NCBI GenBank assembly: GCA_020441605.1
Contig: JAGRLX010000127.1
Location: forward strand, 17,556 to 81,555
From: Alphaproteobacteria bacterium
GTDB taxonomy: Bacteria > Pseudomonadota > Alphaproteobacteria > Rhizobiales > Aestuariivirgaceae
Length of the DNA stretch: 64,000 nucleotides
Direction of reading: 5' to 3'
Below, one piece after another: positions 26,516 to 35,794 of this stretch. Below the pieces are notes generated by a model. It saw only the letters and a program-made list of their open reading frames with translations. It ran no database searches and was not told the origin of the DNA. A program made the translations under genes and the position numbers. The number at the start of each line of letters is the position of its first letter. The first letter of the stretch is position 1.

Positions 26516-26967
26516 GCAAACCGAACCTCAGCGCAGATCAAATTGTACGCCTCGTCGATCTCGCCGATATCCTGATGCCGGCGACAGACAAGCTGCCAGC
26601 ACCGCGACAACTCAATTCCTACACGGCGCTGCTGGAACTCGCCTTTGTCGCGAGCGGCCTGACCCGAGACGAGGTTCAGCAGGCGCTCGACGTGCTCCCG
26701 ACACACTTGGACTGGAACACGGTAAAGGGCGTCGGTGCAGGTCACCCTGTCGCATTCGAAACGCTGGCTTTGCTCACCAGCGGTGCCTATGTGATGGCGC
26801 CGGAGGTGCTGGAGATACTCGGCTATCCTGTCGACCGCCGCAACCCTGCCGGGCCGATGGATGCCGCCGATGAGTACGAGGCCGGTATTCTGGAGCCGGT
26901 CATCAACCGGGGAACCTTCTATCGCGATCCGCGCGCAGTCGGCGCGGGTGGAAACAGGCCTGGTTGA
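26512..26967 (+). CDS. gluconate 2-dehydrogenase subunit 3-like small subunit
   Basis: A 151-residue protein overlapping the GMC gene by 4 bp (ATGA), which is typical of the small subunit that accompanies GMC dehydrogenases. It starts with helices SADQIVRLVDLADILMPATDKLPAP and has a C-terminal FYRDPRAVGAG. The usual members carry a twin-arginine signal that exports the pair; here none is visible, so the complex may be cytoplasmic. The family assignment rests on helix pattern and position. It ends 28 bp before the convergent SDR gene. Confidence 0.66.
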   Translation: MSKPNLSADQIVRLVDLADILMPATDKLPAPRQLNSYTALLELAFVASGLTRDEVQQALDVLPTHLDWNTVKGVGAGHPVAFETLALLTSGAYVMAPEVLEILGYPVDRRNPAGPMDAADEYEAGILEPVINRGTFYRDPRAVGAGGNRPG

Positions 26968-26994
26968 GCCACCGATATTGGGTTGCAGCCCAAC

Positions 26995-27810
26995 TCAGGG
27001 CTTCGCCTCATCATCGGGATGTCCCCATCTGCAAAAAACACCGCCCTGGAACTTGACCGCTGGATCATTGGGATCGCCCTGTTCGGTCTCGTCAAAGACC
27101 TTTTCCTTGAAGTCGTCGGCACTGTCCTTGGCACGATAGCCGAGAATCGAGGCCGCCCTGTTGTCCCAAAAGGCCTGACTGTTGTCCGAAATGGCGTAGG
27201 ATATCAAGAAGCCGACACGCGGCGCCTCCAGGCAGCATTCGACCAGCCGGCGCAAGTCACCATAGCTGATCCAGGTGATGAGATGCCGGCGATCCTGGGG
27301 CTCCGGTATGCTCGTGCCAATCCTGAGACAGACACTCTCGATGCCGAACTTGTCGAAGTAGAAGCTTGCCAGATTTTCACCGAAGGTCTTGGACACGCCG
27401 TAGAGGCTGTCGGGGCGCGTCGGGACTTTCGTGTCGATGGTGTGGGTCCGCTCGTAGTATCCGACCGCGTGAATGGAGCTTGCATAGACGACGCGCCTGA
27501 CGCCATGTCGGCGGGCAGCTTCGTAGATATTGTATGTCCCGATGATGTTCGAGTGGAGCACGTCGTTCCATCCGCCCTCCGTTGACTTGGCGCCCATATG
27601 GACGATGGCATCGCAGCCTTCGACAGCGGCCATGACCGACGCCATATCGTCCAGATCGCAAGGCCGATCTTCTTCACGAGGTCCAAGGTTCTCCGACGCC
27701 GCGCGGTCCGTCAGGCGGACATGACGTGCCAGGCGCTCACCTGACAAACGCAACTGCCTGCCGATGGCGCCGGCAGCGCCTGTGATCAGAACGCGATTGA
27801 AATGACTCAT
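26995..27810 (-). CDS. NAD-dependent epimerase/dehydratase family protein, uronate dehydrogenase-like
   Basis: A 271-residue extended SDR with the Rossmann motif VLITGAAGAIGRQL (about 7-20), the catalytic YGVSK (about 138-142), SSIHAVGYYER and the C-terminal SWISYGDLRRLVE region seen in hexuronate dehydrogenases. The pattern GNIIGTYNIYEAARRHG-like (NIIGTYNIYEAARRHG) and DPNDPAVKFQGGVF also match that family, which oxidises galacturonate or glucuronate to aldarate with NAD. Which sugar acid it uses here is open. It faces hyuA across a 171-bp gap with one operator-like palindrome. Confidence 0.78.
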   Translation of the reverse strand: MSHFNRVLITGAAGAIGRQLRLSGERLARHVRLTDRAASENLGPREEDRPCDLDDMASVMAAVEGCDAIVHMGAKSTEGGWNDVLHSNIIGTYNIYEAARRHGVRRVVYASSIHAVGYYERTHTIDTKVPTRPDSLYGVSKTFGENLASFYFDKFGIESVCLRIGTSIPEPQDRRHLITWISYGDLRRLVECCLEAPRVGFLISYAISDNSQAFWDNRAASILGYRAKDSADDFKEKVFDETEQGDPNDPAVKFQGGVFCRWGHPDDEAKP

Positions 27811-27912
27811 TACGCTTCGTCCTCCGCTGTTCTCCGGGTCGTCTGTAGGCGCTGTTCTTGCTTATCTGCCTGGTAAAAGCGACTTGTCCTTGACCCATTT
27901 CGCCAACATGTC

Positions 27913-27926
27913 ATATGTCATCATAC
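27913..27926. promoter_or_regulatory. probable GntR/FCD operator between SDR and hydantoinase genes
   Basis: ATATGTCATCATAC: the same TATGA-N2-TCATA core with the right half (TCATA) intact and one mismatch in the left half. It lies 55 bp before the hyuA start and 102 bp from the SDR start, so it could control either or both divergent units. Confidence 0.5.
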
Positions 27927-27981
27927 AATTCAACCAGGCAGGCCAACCCGAGACCACCGGCGGAATGCGGAGTAAAACGCC

Positions 27982-30087
27982 ATGACCCATCACGGCAAGA
28001 CGGCGAGAATTGGTGCGGACATCGGCGGTACTTTCACCGACATCGTTCTGGAGCTGGGTTCTGAGATCCATTCCACGAAGCTTCTGACGACCCATGCCGC
28101 TCCCGAACAGGCGATCATCGAAGGTATCGCCCAAGTCGCGCGTGAAGCTGGCATTTCAACAGATGCCATCGACAGCGTGATCCACGGTACCACGCTGGCC
28201 ACCAATGCACTGATCGAAAAGCGTGGTGCCCGCACGGCCTTCATTACAACCAAGGGATTCCGGGATGTCGTCGAGATGCGAACCGAGAACCGGTTCGAGC
28301 TTTACGACCTCAATATTGTCTTGCCGCCGCCATTGATCGCGCGGGAACACCGTTATGTCATCGACGAGCGCATAGATGCCTCGGGCCGCGTGCTGAAGCA
28401 CCTCGACGTCACGGAACTCGAGGGGCTCGCAGATCGCATTCTCCGGGCTGACTATGAAAGCGTCGCAGTTGGTTTAATCCATGCCTATGCCAACGACGCT
28501 CATGAGCACCAGATCCGCGACGTGCTTAGGCGCAGACGGCCCGCGCTTCCCATCTCCATTTCGTCCGAAGTTTCGCCGCAGATGCGTGAGTTCCAACGCT
28601 TCAACACGGTCTGCGCCAATGCCTACGTGCAACCGGTGATGGCCTCATATCTCGCGCGGCTCACCGATGGCCTTCGCGGAATCGGCGTGATGGCACCCCT
28701 GTACATCATGCATTCGGGAGGTGGCATTATTACCGTCGACAGCGCCATCATGTTTCCGGTGCGCCTCCTCGAGTCGGGGCCAGCGGGTGGCGCCATCTTC
28801 GCAGCTGACATTGCCGCGCGTCACGGCCTTGATCGCGTGCTCTCCTACGACATGGGAGGCACCACGGCCAAGATCTGCCTGATCGAGGACGCAACACCGA
28901 AAACGGCCAAGACCTTCGAAGTCGCGCGCACCTATCGATTTAAGAAGGGCAGCGGCATGCCTATCTCAATCCCGGTGATCGAAATGGTGGAAATCGGCGC
29001 CGGCGGCGGCTCCATTGCCCGGATCGACAGCATGCGGCAGATCCGCGTGGGACCGGAAAGCGCAGGCTCGGAGCCCGGTCCCGCATGCTACGGCCTCGGC
29101 GGGAAAGACCCCACGGTGACGGACGCCGATCTGGTTTTGGGCCGCATTGATGCCGATGCCTTTGCCGGTGGAACTATTCATCTTTCGATCGAGGCTTCGG
29201 AGGCTGCGCTCGTTGAAAAAATCGGTGCGACGCTCGGAGTTGATTCCGTGTCATCAGCCTTCGGCCTTTCGGAAGTGGTCGACGAAAACATGTCGAATGC
29301 CGCCCGAATGCACGCGGTAGAAAACGGCAAGGAGCTTTCAGGTTTTGTGATGGTTGCCTTTGGAGGCGCCGCGCCCTTGCACGCCGCGCGGCTTGGAGAG
29401 AAGCTCGGCGTGACCCAGATCATCGTTCCACCGGGTGCGGGTGTGGGCTCCGCTATTGGCTTCCTCAAGGCGCCTTTCGCGTTTGAATCGGTACGGAGTG
29501 CTTACGTGCGACTGGGTCTTTTTGACGCCGGGCGGGTGAACCAGGTGATCGCCGAACTCTCAAACGAGGCAGTGTCCTTCGTGAAGGCGGGCACTTCGGA
29601 CCTGGAGCCACATTGTGAGCTCACCGCCCACATGCGCTACGTGGGTCAGGGATGGGAGATTCCCGTAGCCGTGGAGATTAAGACCTATGGCGACTCGGGC
29701 GCGGCGGAATTCGGCCGCCGCTTTGACGAAGCCTATGTTGCGCAATTTGGCCGGGCTATCGACGGACTTGATATCGAGATCGTCAGCTGGTCGCTGCGAG
29801 CCAGTTCACCAGCCGCACCGGTAACGAAGACAGAATTCATCGGGCCATCGGGTACTGCTATCATCGCCGGACGACGAGACATCTTCGAGCCGGATCTTGG
29901 TGCCTTCGGCAGCGCTAGCATTGTCGCGCGCCGCGCCATGCGCCCAGGCGAGCGCATTGCAGGCCCGGCGGCCATTGTTGAGGCTGAGACAACCACGATC
30001 GTCACACGCAACTATGAAGCCTTTATGCAGTCGGACGGTTGCCTTTTGTTACGCGCCGTTCAGGCACCCTTAGCCAGGAGGAATTGA
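27982..30087 (+). CDS. hydantoinase/oxoprolinase family subunit A
   Basis: A 701-residue ATP-dependent enzyme subunit. The actin-like ATPase starts with IGADIGGTFTDIVLE (about 10-24) and has the second phosphate site in SYDMGGTTAKICLIE (about 290-304). HyuA/oxoprolinase proteins hydrolyse cyclic amides such as 5-oxoproline or N-methylhydantoin using ATP together with HyuB. GGAG precedes the ATG by about 10 bases. The next gene, HyuB, begins 5 bp after, so the two form a complex. The substrate is not shown, but nearby amine-oxidising genes fit an N-containing compound. Confidence 0.88.
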   Translation: MTHHGKTARIGADIGGTFTDIVLELGSEIHSTKLLTTHAAPEQAIIEGIAQVAREAGISTDAIDSVIHGTTLATNALIEKRGARTAFITTKGFRDVVEMRTENRFELYDLNIVLPPPLIAREHRYVIDERIDASGRVLKHLDVTELEGLADRILRADYESVAVGLIHAYANDAHEHQIRDVLRRRRPALPISISSEVSPQMREFQRFNTVCANAYVQPVMASYLARLTDGLRGIGVMAPLYIMHSGGGIITVDSAIMFPVRLLESGPAGGAIFAADIAARHGLDRVLSYDMGGTTAKICLIEDATPKTAKTFEVARTYRFKKGSGMPISIPVIEMVEIGAGGGSIARIDSMRQIRVGPESAGSEPGPACYGLGGKDPTVTDADLVLGRIDADAFAGGTIHLSIEASEAALVEKIGATLGVDSVSSAFGLSEVVDENMSNAARMHAVENGKELSGFVMVAFGGAAPLHAARLGEKLGVTQIIVPPGAGVGSAIGFLKAPFAFESVRSAYVRLGLFDAGRVNQVIAELSNEAVSFVKAGTSDLEPHCELTAHMRYVGQGWEIPVAVEIKTYGDSGAAEFGRRFDEAYVAQFGRAIDGLDIEIVSWSLRASSPAAPVTKTEFIGPSGTAIIAGRRDIFEPDLGAFGSASIVARRAMRPGERIAGPAAIVEAETTTIVTRNYEAFMQSDGCLLLRAVQAPLARRN

Positions 30088-30091
30088 GAGC

Positions 30092-31723
30092 ATGACCCAG
30101 GCCCTTAGCGACGTCCGCTCGCAGGTGATGTGGAACAGGTTGATCGCCGTCGTGGAGGAACAAGCGGTTGCCCTGGTCCGCACCGCCTTTTCCACCAGTG
30201 TCCGCGAATCGGGTGACCTCTCCGCCGGTGTCTTCGATCGCAAGGGCCGGATGATTGCCCAAGCGGTGACGGGCACGCCCGGCCATGTCAATGCCATGGC
30301 CGCGGCCGTCGGTCATTTCATCCGCGAGATCGGAGAGGACAGCATCTTCGAAGGCGATGACTACATCACCAACGATCCCTGGCTTGGTACCGGGCATCTG
30401 CACGACCTCACCATCGTCAGCCCGTCGTTTTACAAGGGCAAGCTCGTGGGTTATTTCGCCTGCACCGCCCATGTGGTCGATGTCGGCGGCCGCGGCTTCG
30501 GGCCCGACGCCAATGAGGTTTACGAAGAAGGCATCTGCATTCCCATAATGAAGTTCGCCGAGCGTGGCAAGGTCAACCGCGATCTGGTGCGCCTGTTCCA
30601 CGCCAATGTGCGCGAATCGAACCAGGTGGTGGGCGACATCTACTCACTCGCCGCCTGCAACGAGACTGGCCACCGCCGGCTGGTCGACATGTTTGATGAA
30701 TTCGGCATCGATAGCCTCGACGCGCTGGCCGAATTCGTGTTCGAGCGCAGCCACTCTGCCACACTCGAGCGCATCAAGGCGCTGCCCAATGGCATCTATC
30801 GCAACTCCATGGTTGTCGATGGTTATGGATCGCCCGTCGACATGGTGGTGGCCATGACCGTCGGCGACGATGAGATCACCGTAGACTTTGACGGCACCTC
30901 GAGCCAGAGCCCGCGCGGCATCAATGTGCCGCTGATCTACACGACCGCCTATGCCGCCTATGGGTTGAAGGTGGCGCTCGCGCCCGACATTCCCAACAAC
31001 TGGGCCTCGCTCGAGCCGTTCAAGGTCAAGGCACCGCCGGGCTGCATTCTCAACGCGCAGCGCCCTGCCGCCGTCGCGGTGCGCCACGTACTCGGACATT
31101 TCGTGCCCGACGTGATTATGGGAGCCATTCATCAGATGAAACCGGGCCTGGTTCCGGCGGAAGGCTCGGGAGCCCTGTGGAACATCCATATCTCGGCAAG
31201 GCCAGTGGGGGGCAATCAACCATCTCATGTCAGGCCGCAACGAGCCGAAGTGCTGATGTTCAACAGCGGCGGATCGGGCGCAAGGCCCAATCAGGATGGA
31301 ATGGGCGCAACGGCCTTTCCATCTGGCGTGCACACCATGTCGATCGAAGCTACGGAACACGTCGGGCCGGTGATTTTCTGGCGCAAGGAACTGCGTGACG
31401 GCTCGGGCGGTGCTGGCCAATATCGCGGCGGTCTTGGGCAGATCGTCGAGATCTCGCCGGCCGAGGGCCACGAATTTCACTTCAACGCCATGTTCGACCG
31501 GCTCGACAATGCCGCCCGTGGCCGGGCAGGCGGGGAAGCGGGTGCGGCGGGAAGTGTGTCTCTGGACGATGGTACAAAGCTCAAAGGCAAGGGCCGTCAG
31601 TTTGTCCCTTCAGGCCGTCGCCTTATTCTTCAGGCACCCGGCGGTGGCGGCTATGGGCCTCATGAAAGGCGAACACCCGAAGATATCTCGCGGGATAAGT
31701 TACGCGACTATGTGAAAACCTGA
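30092..31723 (+). CDS. hydantoinase/oxoprolinase family subunit B
   Basis: A 543-residue partner of the preceding subunit. It shows the HyuB blocks SGDLSAGVFDRKGRMIAQAVTGTPGH, NDPWLGTGHLHDLT, a C-terminal GGSGARPNQDGMGAT and GGGYGPHERR. The ATG follows AGGAGG that overlaps the end of subunit A. Together A and B hydrolyse a lactam or hydantoin ring with ATP. Its stop lies 4 bp from the convergent stop of the ABC ATPase gene. No transport or racemase gene in the same operon is seen. Confidence 0.88.
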   Translation: MTQALSDVRSQVMWNRLIAVVEEQAVALVRTAFSTSVRESGDLSAGVFDRKGRMIAQAVTGTPGHVNAMAAAVGHFIREIGEDSIFEGDDYITNDPWLGTGHLHDLTIVSPSFYKGKLVGYFACTAHVVDVGGRGFGPDANEVYEEGICIPIMKFAERGKVNRDLVRLFHANVRESNQVVGDIYSLAACNETGHRRLVDMFDEFGIDSLDALAEFVFERSHSATLERIKALPNGIYRNSMVVDGYGSPVDMVVAMTVGDDEITVDFDGTSSQSPRGINVPLIYTTAYAAYGLKVALAPDIPNNWASLEPFKVKAPPGCILNAQRPAAVAVRHVLGHFVPDVIMGAIHQMKPGLVPAEGSGALWNIHISARPVGGNQPSHVRPQRAEVLMFNSGGSGARPNQDGMGATAFPSGVHTMSIEATEHVGPVIFWRKELRDGSGGAGQYRGGLGQIVEISPAEGHEFHFNAMFDRLDNAARGRAGGEAGAAGSVSLDDGTKLKGKGRQFVPSGRRLILQAPGGGGYGPHERRTPEDISRDKLRDYVKT

Positions 31724-31727
31724 TGTG

Positions 31728-32798
31728 CTACGCCATTAGAACTACGTTGGCTTCCGTTGGCCAGGAAACCGTAATGACCGTGCCAGCCGGATAGGTGATA
31801 CCTGCAACGCCACGCGCCTCCTGGCAGCGGAGAACGAGCCCGTTTGAAAAGACCACCCAGTAGATGATCCGGTTGCCTATGAAGGCGTGGTCCTTCACCA
31901 CGCCGGTAAGGCCACCGGGTTCTCGGCTCCCCTGGCTCAACCCTATCAACTCCGGCCTCACCGACAGGTTGATCACTTCACCTGTCTTCAGGGTTCCGGA
32001 AGGAACCTGCAGCTCGCCGATGCCGATGTCGCAGCGTGCGTCGCTCCCGTCGATGGAGATCACGCGCGCGGAAAGAATATTCGTATCGCCGAGAAACTGC
32101 GCGGCAAAGAGGCTTTGGGGCACCCCATACATTTCCTCAGGGGTTCCTATCTGTTCAATCCTGCCGCGATTCATCAGAACGATGCGATCCGAAAGCATCA
32201 TCGCCTCGTCCTGATCATGCGTCACATAGATGAAGGTGGTTCCGGTTTCGACGTGAATGCGCTTCAGCTCGGCCAACATATGCTGGCGGATCTTCAGGTC
32301 GAGGGCGGCCAGTGGCTCATCGAGCAGAAGCACCGCCGGACGATTCACCAGCGCCCTTGCCAAAGCCACACGCTGCGACTGACCACCGCTAAGCTGGTTG
32401 ATCCACCGGTCAGCGAGATCCTGCATCTGAACGAGTTCGAGAATTTTCCGAACGGAACTCCGTACGTCCTCCGCGGGCATCTTGCTCAGTCGCAAGCCGA
32501 ACGCGATGTTGTCGAAGACGTCCAGATGCGGGAACAGCGCATAGCGTTGAAACACCATGTTGACCGGTCGCTTCTCCGGCGGTACGCGGCTGACGTCCGA
32601 ACCACCGATTGTGATCCTCCCCGTGGTTGGTTGCTCGAAGCCGGCAACGATGCGCATGAGCGTCGTCTTACCACAGCCGCTGGGGCCCAACAGCGTGAGA
32701 ATCTCGCCATCGCGAACGTCAAGATTTATCTCGTGCAGCGCCGTAACCGGGCCGAAGGACTTGGTAATCCGGTCAAGTCTTACAATTGCGTCACTCAT
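31728..32798 (-). CDS. ABC transporter ATP-binding protein, PotA-like (polyamine/2-aminoethylphosphonate class)
   Basis: A 356-residue ATPase: Walker A GPSGCGKTT, signature LSGGQSQRVALARAL (about 139-153), Walker B VLLLDEPLAAL, then a C-terminal TOBE domain. It energises the two permeases just upstream. The ATG at 32798 is chosen because the upstream permease stops immediately before it (TGA then AATG); the longer frame to 32891 is inside the permease gene. The pair of permeases and the binding protein form a complete importer. The substrate class is spermidine/putrescine-like or an amino acid derivative. Confidence 0.88.
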   Translation of the reverse strand: MSDAIVRLDRITKSFGPVTALHEINLDVRDGEILTLLGPSGCGKTTLMRIVAGFEQPTTGRITIGGSDVSRVPPEKRPVNMVFQRYALFPHLDVFDNIAFGLRLSKMPAEDVRSSVRKILELVQMQDLADRWINQLSGGQSQRVALARALVNRPAVLLLDEPLAALDLKIRQHMLAELKRIHVETGTTFIYVTHDQDEAMMLSDRIVLMNRGRIEQIGTPEEMYGVPQSLFAAQFLGDTNILSARVISIDGSDARCDIGIGELQVPSGTLKTGEVINLSVRPELIGLSQGSREPGGLTGVVKDHAFIGNRIIYWVVFSNGLVLRCQEARGVAGITYPAGTVITVSWPTEANVVLMA

Positions 32799-32799
32799 T

Positions 32800-33597
32800 T
32801 CACGCATCCAATCCCGCGGAATGTCGTTGACCAAGACTCCAGCGGCGGCGAACCCATCCAAGCAACCCGAAACTCGCAATGACCAGCACAACGCAGGATA
32901 ATGCCAGGACTGATGCGGCGTTGATCGCCGGCGTCATGACCTGCCGCATCATCGACCAGATTGCGATCGGCAGCGTCGTCCTCTCGCCACTCGTAAAGAT
33001 GGTGACGATGACTTCGTCGAAGGAAATCGCGAAGCTTAGGATGGCAGCTCCAATCAATGTCGGCGCGACGATCGGCAAGGTCACGAGCCGAAAGGATTGC
33101 CAAGGTGTCGCCCCCAGGTCCCGGGCTGCCTCTTCCAGCGACAGGTCGAAATAGTCCAACCGCGACCGGCTGGCCTCCAGGAAGAAAGGCAGTGAAATAA
33201 GCGTGTGCGCAAGGGCCACCGTAACCAGCGACCGACTGATGCCGAACTGGGCGAACAGCACGAGCAGCGCCACACCGATGAACAGGCCAGGCAGCGCGAC
33301 GGGAGCAAAGGTCAATATGCCGAAGAGATTTTTTTTCCATCCCTGCAATCGCGCCAGGGCCAGCGCGGCCATCGATCCCAGGACAGTGGTTAACGAAGCA
33401 CTGCAGGCGGCAACGATCAAGCTATTCTTGAGCGACTGGACGAGAACATGGTCTGCAAAAAACGCTTGATACCAGACGAGACTGAAGCCCTGAATCGGAA
33501 ATGTCTGGGCGGGCGAGCTGTGAAAGCTGAACAGCACGATGAGAAGAAGCGGCCCGAAGAGCACGATGACATAGAACCAGACATAGGCACGCAGCAT
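32800..33597 (-). CDS. ABC transporter permease, PotC-like
   Basis: A 265-residue inner-membrane permease with about six helices and the EAA-loop at EEAARDLGATPWQSF (about 160-174), which contacts the ATPase. It begins with ATG after GAGGAGG with a 6-base gap; the TTG at 33612 is a weaker alternative. It forms a heterodimer with the next upstream permease (33609-34469). The stop is followed within 2 bp by the ATPase start, so the genes are a single translational run. Confidence 0.88.
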   Translation of the reverse strand: MLRAYVWFYVIVLFGPLLLIVLFSFHSSPAQTFPIQGFSLVWYQAFFADHVLVQSLKNSLIVAACSASLTTVLGSMAALALARLQGWKKNLFGILTFAPVALPGLFIGVALLVLFAQFGISRSLVTVALAHTLISLPFFLEASRSRLDYFDLSLEEAARDLGATPWQSFRLVTLPIVAPTLIGAAILSFAISFDEVIVTIFTSGERTTLPIAIWSMMRQVMTPAINAASVLALSCVVLVIASFGLLGWVRRRWSLGQRHSAGLDA

Positions 33598-33608
33598 GCT
33601 GTGCCTCC

Positions 33609-34469
33609 TCAATGGATGCGTCGGTTGGGCGCAAGTCCGGCCAGCCGCAACAGATAGGTGAACGCAAAATAGATGGTGACGAACACGGCGAAATTGACGA
33701 AGGCCAGCGCCGCGCCAAACGGCCAGTTACCGGTCGCCCGGAACTGGTTGGAAATGAGTAGGCCCGCGGTAACGCTATTGGTGCCGCCCAAGACCTGTGG
33801 CGCCACATAGTCGCCTGCCGCAAGGACAGTGGTGAACATGAAAGCACCGATCAGACCACGGTTGATCATGGGCACGATCACTTTGAGCATTGTTGCCAAG
33901 CCACTCGCCCCCAGATCGCGTGCTGCCTCCAGATATTCCGGCCGAACATCGCGAAGCGATGAAATCAGCATCAGCAGGGTGAGCGGCAGGTAGATGTGCA
34001 CCAGCGCTATCACCACTGCTACTGGATTGTAGAGAAGAAATGCGAGCGGTTGATCAATGACGCCAATCTGGACAAGTGCCGTGTTGACGAAGCCATTCGA
34101 TCCCAAGATCATGCGCCATCCATAGATCCGCACAAGGTAACTTGTGATCCATGACGCCAGGATGAGGTAGAGTAACGCATTGCTGCGGGTGCGATAGACG
34201 ATGTGCCATGCCACCGGAAAGCTGGCAGCGACAGAGATTGCGCCCGTCGTCAGGCCAATCTTCACGCTCAACCACACGACCAGCCAGAACCCCTTGCTCG
34301 CAAGCGCTCTGGTATAATTATCGAAGACGAAATCCGGAATGGGAACGTAGGCCTTGGAACGGTAAAAGCTGTAGATGAACAGCAACACCGCCGGCAGAAC
34401 GAAGAAGAATGCCATGTAGAGTATGGTCGGAGCTGCCAAGAACAGCCCGGTCCGTTCACGCGGATTCAT
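33609..34469 (-). CDS. ABC transporter permease, PotB-like
   Basis: A 286-residue inner-membrane permease, the first of the pair. It has an N-terminal helix (TILYMAFFFVLPAVLLFIYSF), six helices in all, and the coupling loop EAARDLGASGLATMLKV at about 190-206. It is about 67 bp downstream of the substrate-binding protein gene, within the same operon. The substrate cannot be read from the permeases. Its order (SBP, permease B, permease C, ATPase) matches the Pot-type operons. Confidence 0.88.
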   Translation of the reverse strand: MNPRERTGLFLAAPTILYMAFFFVLPAVLLFIYSFYRSKAYVPIPDFVFDNYTRALASKGFWLVVWLSVKIGLTTGAISVAASFPVAWHIVYRTRSNALLYLILASWITSYLVRIYGWRMILGSNGFVNTALVQIGVIDQPLAFLLYNPVAVVIALVHIYLPLTLLMLISSLRDVRPEYLEAARDLGASGLATMLKVIVPMINRGLIGAFMFTTVLAAGDYVAPQVLGGTNSVTAGLLISNQFRATGNWPFGAALAFVNFAVFVTIYFAFTYLLRLAGLAPNRRIH

Positions 34470-34536
34470 GACCCAGCCCGTCCAATCCCATGAATTGCGG
34501 CGGCCGGTACCTATGCCACTGGCCGCCGCTCAACTA

Positions 34537-35712
34537 TCAAATCCCCACTTTCAGGTTCTCATATGCCTGCACCCATTCGTCATAGGTTGCGATGTCATCA
34601 GATTCGCGCGGTGGAATTCCTAGCAGTGGCGTGTTCTTCAGCACATCGTCGAGTTTAGCGTAATCAAAGAGACTGCGGGTGTCATCGTCCATCGCTTCGA
34701 CTGCCTTGCGACTTGGGCTGCCGCAGATGTTGCGCTTCGATTGCGCGGCCTGTGGAAGCGGCCCCATCACTTCGTTGATGAAGGCATAGGCTGTATCGAT
34801 GTTGCCGACCGACTTAGGAATGCACAGCGCGTCGCTCCACATGAAAGCGCCTTCCTCGGGAATGACATACTCCGTAACCACGCCTTGGCGGGCCGTATCG
34901 ACCGTGACGTTGGTGCCGATGCAGAAGCAGGCCGCGATTTCTCCAGCCACGAACAATGACACAACGTCGCCATTGGATGGAGCGAAGGACTTCGTCTGCT
35001 CGCGATATAACTTGGCATTTTCAAAAATCTTCGCCAGTTCGTCCTTCGTAACATTTGGATAGCTATCGACGCCGGCAACTTTCGCCAGTCCTGGCCAAGT
35101 GCCTGTGTTGTCGTCAACGAAGGCGATCTTGCCCTCAAGTTCAGGCGCCAGAAGATCCTTGTAGGATTTCGGCCTCGCCATCATCTTCGGATTGTAGACA
35201 AGCGCTACCAGGCCCCAACAGAACGGCACAGCCCATAGCGTATCGTTCCAGAACCAACGGTCCTTCCTGTAGAAAGCATCGAAAATGTCGGTTTCGTTGT
35301 AATTGGGAATCCGGGCCGGATCGAGCGCTTCGATGATCTTCAATTCATCGGCGTAGAAAGTATTGTAGGCCTGATTGTAGGACGTCACGTCGAGCCGCAC
35401 GGGGCTACCGCCGATCAGTTTCGCCTGTACGTCGTCCTGGGTCGCCATTGACGCATTGGTGATCGAAACATGGTTGTTGGCAGCCCATTCCTTGGTCGCC
35501 TCGATATTGTCGAAGCCTTCCCAGGTGAGTGTGATGAGGTCACCTCCAACATCGGCTTGGGCGGGGCGCGGAATGAAAGGCATCGCCATAACGCCCGCCG
35601 CTGCGAGACCGCCTTGCAGCACCCTCCGCCGATTCAAGCTCGCGAACCGATCAAGATCCCGTTCAGCTGCTGCCTTGATTTCTTCATGCGTCCAAAGCGT
35701 CCGTCTTGACAT
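34537..35712 (-). CDS. extracellular solute-binding protein with twin-arginine signal (PotD/F-like)
   Basis: A 391-residue periplasmic binding protein. The signal is unusual: a long N-region (about 26 residues), then NRRRVLQGGLAAAGVMAMPF, a Tat-type motif (S/N-R-R-x-V-L-Q), and a likely cleavage after PAQA near residue 53. The mature part has the PotD/SpuD-like pattern ITLTWEGFDNIEATKEW... and a C-terminal VQAYENLKVGI. It belongs to the importer at 31728-34469. GGAGG lies 7 bases before the ATG. It is 82 bp downstream of the DAO gene. Confidence 0.85.
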   Translation of the reverse strand: MSRRTLWTHEEIKAAAERDLDRFASLNRRRVLQGGLAAAGVMAMPFIPRPAQADVGGDLITLTWEGFDNIEATKEWAANNHVSITNASMATQDDVQAKLIGGSPVRLDVTSYNQAYNTFYADELKIIEALDPARIPNYNETDIFDAFYRKDRWFWNDTLWAVPFCWGLVALVYNPKMMARPKSYKDLLAPELEGKIAFVDDNTGTWPGLAKVAGVDSYPNVTKDELAKIFENAKLYREQTKSFAPSNGDVVSLFVAGEIAACFCIGTNVTVDTARQGVVTEYVIPEEGAFMWSDALCIPKSVGNIDTAYAFINEVMGPLPQAAQSKRNICGSPSRKAVEAMDDDTRSLFDYAKLDDVLKNTPLLGIPPRESDDIATYDEWVQAYENLKVGI

Positions 35713-35794
35713 CTCTGTTTCCTCCGAGTTGTTTTGTGATCAAGCACGTCTCGCCCGTGTCCTTTCGGCCAGCGTCGGCCTCAGGCACGGCCCA

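Noticed and set aside
26968..26994. Inverted repeat TTGGG-N6-CCCAA near the end of the small subunit gene
   Set aside because: Stem of five bases without a T-run; too weak to call a terminator.
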